Positions 57,841-64,000 of a DNA stretch of 64,000 bases are shown piece after piece (the stretch's first letter is position 1; each line of letters starts with the position of its first letter). The notes beneath the pieces are model-generated. The model ran no database searches. It had not been told where the DNA came from and saw only the letters and a program-made list of their open reading frames with translations. Origin of the DNA: Ruminococcus difficilis (lineage in GTDB: Bacteria > Bacillota_A > Clostridia > Oscillospirales > Acutalibacteraceae). The translations under genes and the position numbers were made by a program. The DNA lies in NCBI RefSeq assembly GCF_016680995.1, contig NZ_JAEQMG010000061.1, positions 35,459 through 99,458 of the forward strand. The letters run 5' to 3'.

Positions 57841-57852
57841 AAGGATAACCCC

Positions 57853-59268
57853 TTAAATATTGATCTCTGCGTTCTCGCGGTCGATGTCGGTGATCAGCGG
57901 GCGGGTCTTGTCGACGATCGCCTGCACCTGATCGGGACATCTGCCGATGTAGGCGCTCGGGTTGAGCACATCGGTCATCTCGCTTTCGGTCAGCGGGAAG
58001 TTCTCGTCATCGGCGAGCATAGAGAGCAGGTTGCAGGATTCACCCTTATCCATACCGGCGATCGCCTCCATGGAGCAGCGGCGGATGATCTCGTGCAGCT
58101 CCTGACGGTTGCCGCCGCGCTTGACGCCTTCCATCATCAGGTTCTCGGTCGCGATGAAGGGCAGATAAGTCATGACGGTTTTGTTGATGACGTCGGTGTT
58201 GACAAAGATATCCGCGGTGACCTTCTGCACGATGCGCAGTACCGCGTCGGCGCACAAAAAGCCCTCGGGGATGGATACACGGCGGTTGGCGCTGTCGTCG
58301 AGGGTGCGCTCCATCCACTGGACGGATACGGTCATCGGCGCGTTCAGCGCGTCAGCCATGAGATAACGTGACAGCGAGCATACGCGCTCGCACATCATCG
58401 GATTGCGTTTGTAGGGCATCGCGGACGATCCGACCTGCGTTTTCGCGAACGGCTCAAAGAGCTGACGATCGTGCTGTAACAGGCGCATGTCGGTAGCGAA
58501 TTTGTGCGCGGACTGCGCGATGGAGGACAGCGCGTTGAGGATGCGCGAATCGAGCTTACGCGGATAGGTCTGACCCTGTACGTCAAAGATCTCGTCAAAG
58601 CCGAACGCGTCGGCGATCTTGCGGTTGAGGGCGTTGATCTTGTCGCCGTCGCCGTCAAAGAGTTCCACAAAGCTCGCTTCCGAGCCGGTCGTGCCGCGGC
58701 ATCCGAGGAACTTGACGTTTTTCAGCGCGAAGTCGATCTCGTCGAGATCGGACACGAAGTCCTGCAGCCATAATGACGCGCGCTTGCCGACGGTGACCAG
58801 CTGTGCGGGCTGATAATGGGTGTAGCCGAGAGTCGGCATATCCTTGTGTTTTTCGCAGAAATCGCACAGGTTCGCGATGACCTTCAACAGCTCGCCGCGG
58901 ATGTAGAGCAGCGCGTCGCGATAAAGCACGAGGTCGGCGTTGTCGGTGACATAGCACGAGGTCGCGCCGAGGTGGATGACGCCTGCCGCGGAGGGCGCCA
59001 CTTTGCCGTAGGCGTGGATATGCGCCATAACGTCATGGCGGAATTCCTTCTCTTTCTCGGCGGCATAGTCAAAGTCGACGTCGGTGATGTGCGCCTCGAG
59101 GTCTGCGACCTGAGCGTCAGTGATGGGCAGACCCAGCTCACTCTCCGCTCTCGCCAGCTCCACCCAGAGTCTGCGCCATGTCTCGATGCGCGTCTGAGCG
59201 GAGAAAAGTGATTTCATATAGTCGGACGCGTAACGCGCCGAAAACGGACTTTCGTAGTTGTTTGTCAT
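57853..59268 (-). CDS. purB: Adenylosuccinate lyase
   Basis: A 471-residue enzyme of the fumarase/aspartase superfamily. It cleaves SAICAR and adenylosuccinate, releasing fumarate, in purine synthesis. The superfamily signature GSSAMPYKRNPMMCE is near residue 285, and TLGYTHYQPAQ and GATSCYVTDNADL carry the catalytic and substrate-binding residues. The length is usual. AAAAGGAG precedes the ATG. A mobile-looking element of 462 bp begins 16 bases upstream of the start, between this gene and purA, so purB may now depend on read-through or on a promoter within the element. Confidence 0.96.
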   Translation of the reverse strand: MTNNYESPFSARYASDYMKSLFSAQTRIETWRRLWVELARAESELGLPITDAQVADLEAHITDVDFDYAAEKEKEFRHDVMAHIHAYGKVAPSAAGVIHLGATSCYVTDNADLVLYRDALLYIRGELLKVIANLCDFCEKHKDMPTLGYTHYQPAQLVTVGKRASLWLQDFVSDLDEIDFALKNVKFLGCRGTTGSEASFVELFDGDGDKINALNRKIADAFGFDEIFDVQGQTYPRKLDSRILNALSSIAQSAHKFATDMRLLQHDRQLFEPFAKTQVGSSAMPYKRNPMMCERVCSLSRYLMADALNAPMTVSVQWMERTLDDSANRRVSIPEGFLCADAVLRIVQKVTADIFVNTDVINKTVMTYLPFIATENLMMEGVKRGGNRQELHEIIRRCSMEAIAGMDKGESCNLLSMLADDENFPLTESEMTDVLNPSAYIGRCPDQVQAIVDKTRPLITDIDRENAEINI

Positions 59269-59283
59269 AGTGATGCTCCTTTT

Positions 59284-59745
59284 AGTGATCAGTGATTAGT
59301 GGTCAGTGATCAGAAATAGCAGATAGATTAGCGGAAAGCTTTGTTAGTATTTTACTGATTTCTTCAGACAGCGTAAAGGCATGATGGATCTGCTTTTCGG
59401 TAAAATACTCTAATCGTATACATATTAATAATTGTGTTTGCAATTCAGCGTTTGAGCCTCTGGCAATAGAAAGAAAATTAATAAACTCTTTTGTGGATTT
59501 TCGTTGTTGACCTTCTGCAATGTTGGAGGGAATTGAGACAGCCGCCCGACGCATTTGACTTGACAAGTTATAGTTTTCTTCTCGGGGAAGAAGGTTTGTC
59601 AATTGATAGACTTCTATGACAAGATCCATTGCTTTTTGCCAAACAAGCAAATCTCGATAATTTCTGATATACATATACGTTGTCCTATAACAATAGTGCT
59701 TTATGTTTTATGTTTCTGACCACTGGTCACTGACCACTGATCACT
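59284..59745 (-). mobile_element. 462-bp element with 33-bp terminal inverted repeats carrying a four-helix-bundle gene
   Basis: The left end (59284-59316) and the reverse complement of the right end (59713-59745) agree at 28 of 33 positions. The outer 11 bases AGTGATCAGTG are identical and all five differences are transitions. Each arm is itself built from degenerate GTGATCAG/GTGGTCAG units. The single gene inside fills most of the element. It sits exactly between the purB leader and the purA stop. No transposase is encoded, so any movement would need help in trans. Confidence 0.72.
59303..59674 (-). CDS. Four-helix-bundle protein (23S rRNA intervening-sequence/S23 family)
   Basis: A 123-residue all-helical protein. 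YRDLLVWQKAMDLVIEVY, SSQMRRAAVSIPSNIAEGQ and SKEF-like NFLSIARGSNAELQTQL are the hallmarks of the S23/IVP four-helix-bundle family (TIGR02436 type), which is related in fold to the Avd accessory protein of diversity-generating retroelements. Proteins of this family are often encoded inside inserted sequences, such as rRNA intervening sequences, and their biochemical role is not settled. It lies within the terminal-repeat element and is more AT-rich than purA and purB. The C-terminal codons run into the left repeat arm. Confidence 0.85.
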   Translation of the reverse strand: MYIRNYRDLLVWQKAMDLVIEVYQLTNLLPREENYNLSSQMRRAAVSIPSNIAEGQQRKSTKEFINFLSIARGSNAELQTQLLICIRLEYFTEKQIHHAFTLSEEISKILTKLSANLSAISDH

Positions 59746-59752
59746 TCCAACA

Positions 59753-61024
59753 TTATCGAATAATAATACTATCTCTCTCGGGACCGACGGATACGTACTT
59801 GATATAGCAGCCGATCTTTTCTTCGATATACAGCACATAGTCCTGCGCTGCTTTCGGCAGATCCTCAAAGCGTCTGACACCGCTGATATCCGTGCCCCAG
59901 CCGGGCAGATACTCGGTGACGGGCTCCGCCTTAGCCAGCAGAGAGGGGAAGGGGAAATGGTCGGTCTTACTGCCGTTCACGATATACTTGGTGCATACGG
60001 GGATCTGATCCATGTAGCTGAGTACATCGAGCTTGGTCAGCGCGATCGCGGTAGCGCCCTGCACCTTTACACCGTAGCGGGTCGCGACAACGTCAAAGGA
60101 GCCGACTCTGCGGGGTCTGCCGGTCTTTGCGCCGTATTCACCGCCGGCTTCACGGAGCTTGTCGGCTTCTTCGCCGAACCACTCGGTGGTGAAGGGGCCT
60201 TCGCCCACGCAGGTGGAATACGCCTTGACGACGCCGATGATCTCGTCGAGCTTCAGATGAGGCGCGCCCGCGCCGATGGGCGCGTAGGCAGCGATGGTGG
60301 AGGACGAGGTGGTGTAGGGGTGGATACCGTAGTCGATATCTCTCAGCGATCCGAGCTGTGCCTCGAACATGATGTTCTTATCCTGCTTCTCACAGCGATC
60401 ATAAAAGCTGTCGAGGTCGCCGATGAACGGCATGAGCGGGATACAGCAGCGCTCGTACCACTCCTTGAGCTTCTCGCGGGTGGTCGGTTCGGCGCCGTAG
60501 ACCTTCTCGAGGGTCAGGTTCTTCCATTCCATGATACCGTCGAGGTGTTCAAAAAACGCCTTTTCGTCAAAGAGCTCGCCCGCTAAAACGGTCTTTTTCT
60601 GATATTTATCGGAGTAGAACGGCGCGATACCCTGTTTGGTGGAGCCGTACTTCTTGTCGGCGAGGCGCTGTTCCTCCAGACAATCCAGCTCCTTGTGCCA
60701 CGGCAGCAGCAGTGACGCGCGCGAGCTGATCTTGAGGTTGTCGGGCGTGACCTCCACGCCTTTGTCGCGCACATAGCGGATCTCGCCCAGCAGACTCTCG
60801 GGATCCACGGCAACGCCGTTGCCGATGACGGACACCACGCCCTTGCGGAATATACCCGAGGGCAGCAGGTGCAGCGCGAATTTGCCGAATTCGTTGATGA
60901 CGGTGTGTCCGGCGTTGCCGCCGCCCTGATAGCGCACGACAACGTCATAGTCGGAGCTGATGAGGTCGACCATACGGCCCTTGCCCTCGTCACCCCAGTT
61001 GATGCCTACGATCGCAGTATTCAT
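59753..61024 (-). CDS. purA: Adenylosuccinate synthetase
   Basis: A 423-residue GTP-dependent enzyme joining IMP and aspartate. IVGINWGDEGKGRMVDL is the N-terminal P-loop with catalytic Asp, and GGGNAGHTVINEFGKFALHLLP carries the His. GRPRRVGSFDVVATR near residue 300 and TKLDVLSYMDQIPVCTKY for the base are also conserved. The frame runs open to 61093, but those 23 residues are translated from a degenerate GTGAATG repeat tract; GGGAGG stands before the ATG at 61024. Its stop is 8 bases from the inserted element. Operon order is purA, element, purB, PNP. Confidence 0.96.
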   Translation of the reverse strand: MNTAIVGINWGDEGKGRMVDLISSDYDVVVRYQGGGNAGHTVINEFGKFALHLLPSGIFRKGVVSVIGNGVAVDPESLLGEIRYVRDKGVEVTPDNLKISSRASLLLPWHKELDCLEEQRLADKKYGSTKQGIAPFYSDKYQKKTVLAGELFDEKAFFEHLDGIMEWKNLTLEKVYGAEPTTREKLKEWYERCCIPLMPFIGDLDSFYDRCEKQDKNIMFEAQLGSLRDIDYGIHPYTTSSSTIAAYAPIGAGAPHLKLDEIIGVVKAYSTCVGEGPFTTEWFGEEADKLREAGGEYGAKTGRPRRVGSFDVVATRYGVKVQGATAIALTKLDVLSYMDQIPVCTKYIVNGSKTDHFPFPSLLAKAEPVTEYLPGWGTDISGVRRFEDLPKAAQDYVLYIEEKIGCYIKYVSVGPERDSIIIR

Positions 61025-61338
61025 ATGTACCTCCCGAATTTTGGTGAATGGTGAATAGTGAAGGGTGAATGGTGTATGGTGGGACACCCACACCCGAAAA
61101 GAACCCTACCTCCTGCAAGGCAGGTTTTTACTATCCGGATTATAGCACAAATCCCCTCAAAATAACAGACAGATATTGGAAAAATGAGTGAATTTCGGCT
61201 ATATCACATAAGAATGGGATTTGCGAATAATAATTTATATCAAAAATATTCTAAAAAACTAAGAAAAAACAGTTGTAATTTTCAAAGTTTTATGGCATAA
61301 TGTAATCGCACCAATATACTTTATAGGAGGTAATTATC
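61025..61338. other. Divergent region between purA and the dockerin gene
   Basis: It contains a degenerate tandem tract (61043-61080) of GTGAATGGTGAATAGTGAAG-like units. A CCTGC/GCAGG hairpin follows, with TTTTT after it on the plus strand (61112-61129). A TATAAT reads toward purA (61139-61144, weak -35), and there is a clear promoter for the next gene. The tract is of the same type as the arms of the element downstream of purA. No gene is seen. Confidence 0.55.
61273..61301 (+). promoter_or_regulatory. Sigma-A promoter of the dockerin protein gene
   Basis: TTGTAA (61273-61278), 17-base spacer, CATAAT (61296-61301); AGGAGGT follows 8 bases before the ATG at 61339. Confidence 0.7.
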
Positions 61339-63155
61339 ATGTTTAAGAAATTTTTATCACTGCTGTTAGCAGTGATGATGGTCGTTTCCGTCATGGCAGT
61401 CGGCGTAGTCACTTCCAATGCGGCTACTACTGACGGCTTCACTCCCGAAAGCAGCAAAATCTATTTTGACGTAGACGGCACAGGCTGGACCATGGGCGCT
61501 AAGGACAAGATCGCTTTCTACATGGCAGGTGGCGACTTTGACACCGAAGCGAACCCCACTAAGCCCTTAGCTTGGGGCGCCAGCAAGCTGATTGGTACTG
61601 CTACTGCCAACGAGAGCGGTATTTTTGAGATCGATCCTGTTGCAAAGCTGGGTTATCAGTTTACCCCCGGCGTACAGTACAAGATCATTTTTGCGCAGAT
61701 TATCGCTCCGCGAAATTGGGGCGCTCAGACCTGTTCTCTGTTCTTCACCACCGACTGCTTCGGTCACGTAGCGTATAGCGACGGAACCGAGATGGAGAAC
61801 GACGTAGACTCCACCAAGAAGACTAAGACCGTATACTGGAGAGATATCGATCCCGAAGAGAACGGTCCCGTTCTGGCGATCACCTCGATCGGTAACGTTG
61901 TCGGTTCCTGTGTAGAGCAGGGCAAGACCAAGTATTCTCTGTTTGTCGAGTTCCTCTCCGAGGCAAAGACCGACTTCCAGAACAAGACTTGCTATGAGAA
62001 CGCTCACAAGTATAAGTGTGAGATCGATCCTTCTTCCGCAGGTTACAAGTCTGAGCAGAAGCTGATCGACGATATCGGCGCAGGCTTAGGTTTGACCAAG
62101 GACGATATCAAGGCGGCGTTTGAGGAAGACGTGGTCAAATCTTATTTTGAGACCGCAGGCATTAGCTGCGCGTGGAGCTATGACGATTCCACCCTGCCCG
62201 CAGGCTCGTCCGCTCACACACATACTCCCGGCGAGCCGGTACAGGAGAACGTAGTACCCGCTTCCTGCAGGCGGAAGGCTCCTATGACGAGGTCGTATAC
62301 TGCACCGAGTGCGGCGAAGAGATCTCCCGTGAGCAGAAGACCATCGACAAGCTCGCTCATACCCCCGGTGAGGCGGTACAGGAGAACGTAGTAGTCACTC
62401 ACGATAAGACTACCTACGATGAGGTTGTATACTGCACCGAGTGTCAGGCAGAGATCAGCCGTACTCCCGTTGAGCTCCCGATCATCACCCATACCCTGAC
62501 CTATGTTCCCGAGGTTCCCGCTACCGAGCAGGCTGCCGGTACCAAGGCGCATTACACCTGCTCCGGCTGTGATAAGCTCTTCTCTGACGCTGCCGGTACC
62601 GTAGAAGTCACTGAGGCTGATTTGGTTATCCCGAAGCTGGTACATATTCACACTCCCGGCGAGCCGGTACAGGAGAACGTAGTTCCCGCTTCCTGCACCG
62701 TGGACGGCTCTTATGACGAGGTCGTATACTGCACTGCGTGTCAGGAAGAGATCTCCCGCGAGACCAAGACCATTAAGGCTCCCGGTCACGAGCTCTCTCT
62801 TGTTGCAGAGGTACCCGCTACCGCTACCAAGGACGGCGTTAAGTCTCACTACGCTTGCGCTAATTGTGAAAAGCTCTTTGCGGACGCAGAGGGTACACAG
62901 GAGGTCACTCCCGAATCTCTCGTGATCCTCGCTGAGTTTGTTCGCGGCGACGTTAACAAGGACGGCATATTTGATTCGACTGACGTTACCGTTCTCCAGC
63001 GCGTACTGGTTGAATATGAAGTTCCCAGCTATAACGCGGTTGCCGCTGACGTTGACCTCGACGGCGAAGTCGACGCGATCGACGTAACCCTGATGCAGCG
63101 CGTACTGGCTAACATGACCACTTGGGATGCTTGGGACGCTAAGCATCCGGCTTGA
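61339..63155 (+). pseudogene. Secreted Cys-repeat protein with dockerin, interrupted by one frameshift
   Basis: A signal peptide (cleavage near TSNAATT), an unrecognised domain (residues 30-290), about three Cys-containing repeats and a C-terminal dockerin. The repeats are of the form HTPGEPVQENVVPASC, then YDEVVYC, CxxE, with HYxCxxCxKLF modules between. The dockerin loops are GDVNKDGIFDSTDVTVLQRV and ADVDLDGEVDAIDVTLMQRV. At 62269-62273 only five bases lie where the sister repeat at 62690 has six, so the frame shifts and stops at 62391. The downstream frame is open from there to 63155 and fully homologous to the first part's expected continuation. One added base would give about 605 residues. 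It may be a true lesion or a sequencing error in a repeated region. Confidence 0.8.
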
Positions 63156-63186
63156 TCATTCACGATCTATCTTAACTGAATAGCAC

Positions 63187-63220
63187 AATCCCCGAGGAGA
63201 GCTCTCCTCGGGGATTTTTT
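63187..63220 (+). terminator. Strong terminator after the dockerin gene
   Basis: A perfect 15-bp palindrome, AATCCCCGAGGAGAG with CTCTCCTCGGGGATT, followed by TTTT. Confidence 0.95.
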
Positions 63221-63289
63221 GCAGCTTGATCTTCCCGCAGTCATTGCCAAGGCTTTTGTTGCTTCTCGCAACTACTAAATGAAACGGAA

Positions 63290-63412
63290 ACGTCGCCGTA
63301 GGGACGAGCATTGCTCGTCCGGCATCGCAGATGCTTTTCCTTCTATCTAAGGGTACCGCCTGATTCTACGCCCGTTATTCTCGGACGACCGATGGTCGTC
63401 CCTACGGAAGTG
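63290..63412. repeat. Short inverted-repeat element (GTAGGGACGA family)
   Basis: It starts CGCCGTAGGGACGAGCA and ends TGGTCGTCCCTACGG, so its termini are inverted copies of GTAGGGACGA. Each end also has an inner small palindrome (GACGAGCATTGCTCGTC and GACGACCGATGGTCGTC). About 120 bp long, no coding frame. Sequences of this kind recur in many gut Firmicutes, in my recollection. Confidence 0.65.
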
Positions 63413-63424
63413 TCGGTTCTCCTC

Positions 63425-63665
63425 TTTGTGAGGAGTTGTTCAAATCTTTGATTTGGCTAACAACTCCCATGCAACAGCGCTCCAAGAGCAGGCTATGCCT
63501 GCGATTGGCTAAGCGCCACTGGCTGGGATTGCCACTTCGTCGTCGCACGCCGTACTCGTTAGGCATATCCGGTTGGTATGCCTTGAACTTGTGTGGCGGC
63601 TCCTCCTTTCCCCAACACGTGGGGCGTGTCGGGGTCCCCTTCAAGTGCCCTCGCAATGACGTAGT
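63425..63665 (+). repeat. Dispersed repeat family 2, copy B
   Basis: Contains GGGATTGCCACTTCGTCG near 63528 and ends CCCTCGCAATGACGT. These blocks match copy A at 48290 in reverse orientation. Small hairpins (GAGTTGTTC/GAACAACTC-like and GGCATA/TATGCC) lie inside. The 111-codon minus-strand frame here is not a credible gene. Together with the neighbouring inverted-repeat element it fills the 63221-63720 spacer. Confidence 0.6.
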
Positions 63666-63724
63666 ATTGTTATATTCCGAATATTTAACGACCGCTCGGA
63701 GGGCAGCCATATTTTTGCAAAAAT

Positions 63725-63752
63725 AAAAGGCGGACAAACGTCCGCCTTGATC
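63725..63752 (-). terminator. Terminator of the HPr gene
   Basis: On the minus strand AAGGCGGACG pairs with GTCCGCCTT, followed by TTATTTTTGC. Confidence 0.88.
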
Positions 63753-63764
63753 TTTTGCGTGATA

Positions 63765-64000
63765 TTATTCAGCAAAACCGGAGTTGATCAGCTCTACCAG
63801 ACCCTCTACCGCGTCGGTCTCGTCGGGACCGTCAGCGAAGATCTTGATGGAGGTGCCGCCGATGATGCCGAGGGAAAGAACGCCGAGGAGTGACTTAGCG
63901 TTAACCTTTCTCTCATCCTTCTCAACCCAGATGGTAGCCTTGTACTCGTTAGCCTTCTGAATAAAGAATGTCGCGGGACGCGCGTGCAAGCCTGCTTTGT
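63765..64000 (-). CDS. HPr-family phosphocarrier protein (partial, 5' end outside window)
   Basis: The frame is open to the window edge and reads KAGLHARPATFF at the visible start, so the true ATG lies about 12 codons further right. The active-site His is in GLHARPA. The regulatory serine region reads NAKSLLGVLSLGI, with the Ser normally phosphorylated by HPr kinase. It would carry phosphate from enzyme I to PTS permeases and, when Ser-phosphorylated, act in catabolite control. About 78 visible residues against the usual 85-90. A strong terminator follows. Confidence 0.93.
   Translation of the reverse strand, partial: KAGLHARPATFFIQKANEYKATIWVEKDERKVNAKSLLGVLSLGIIGGTSIKIFADGPDETDAVEGLVELINSGFAE

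Noticed and set aside
61043..61080. Possible CRISPR-like or tandem array upstream of purA
   Set aside because: Units are 7-8 bases, degenerate, without unique spacers, and no cas genes are present.
63402..63737. 111-codon minus-strand open frame
   Set aside because: Lies wholly in dispersed repeat sequence; the predicted protein has no motif and the frame overlaps the HPr terminator.

Overview
The window reads as a chromosomal segment of an anaerobic Gram-positive gut Firmicute, most like the Ruminococcaceae/Oscillospirales. The signs are type I dockerins on several secreted proteins, a class B sortase, an RsbU/RsbW pair, AGGAGG-type ribosome binding sites, clostridial sigma-A promoters and short dispersed repeats. 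The genus is inference. I saw no tRNA, rRNA, CRISPR array or prophage.

Layout. 0-3.6 kb: a CPA1 Na+/H+ antiporter, then an RsbW-like kinase and an RsbU-like phosphatase. 3.9-18.1 kb: a cyclic-di-GMP signalling block. It holds one diguanylate cyclase with intact GGDEF, a membrane HD-GYP phosphodiesterase, an Hpt protein, a REC-GGDEF-EAL protein, an amino-acid-permease/hybrid-kinase fusion, a PAS hybrid kinase, and a divergent PAS-GGDEF-EAL-PAS protein. 18.2-31.5 kb: an eight-gene minus-strand operon for what looks like an undescribed exopolysaccharide system. It encodes a lipoprotein, a small coiled-coil protein, a 7TM HD-GYP protein, a membrane-anchored pseudo-glycosidase, a HEAT-repeat protein, a processive GT2 synthase and two exported glycosidase-like proteins. 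31.7-34.0 kb: a beta-helix-like surface protein behind a c-di-GMP-I (GEMM) riboswitch, tying the region to c-di-GMP.

34.2-47.4 kb: surface and secreted proteins (papain-like protease-dockerin, LRR-dockerin, a 49-residue peptide, a 2149-residue InlB/MucBP-type repeat protein, sortase B), plus a DMT transporter and an ECF-S-like protein. 47.5-54.3 kb: housekeeping genes (prmA, Mrp ATPase, mutY, thyA, DHFR) with two dispersed-repeat insertions. 54.4-61.0 kb: purine genes (stand-alone GMP synthase PPase subunit, a purine nucleoside phosphorylase carrying a lipoprotein signal, purB, purA). A 462-bp element with 33-bp terminal inverted repeats, carrying a four-helix-bundle gene, sits between purA and purB. 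61.3-64 kb: a frameshifted dockerin protein, a repeat-rich intergenic region and the 3' part of an HPr gene.

Working model (inference): membrane sensors feed a phosphorelay that sets c-di-GMP level. c-di-GMP then controls a surface glycan synthase operon and, through the riboswitch, surface protein expression. The synthase lacks a PilZ domain, so how it senses c-di-GMP is open.
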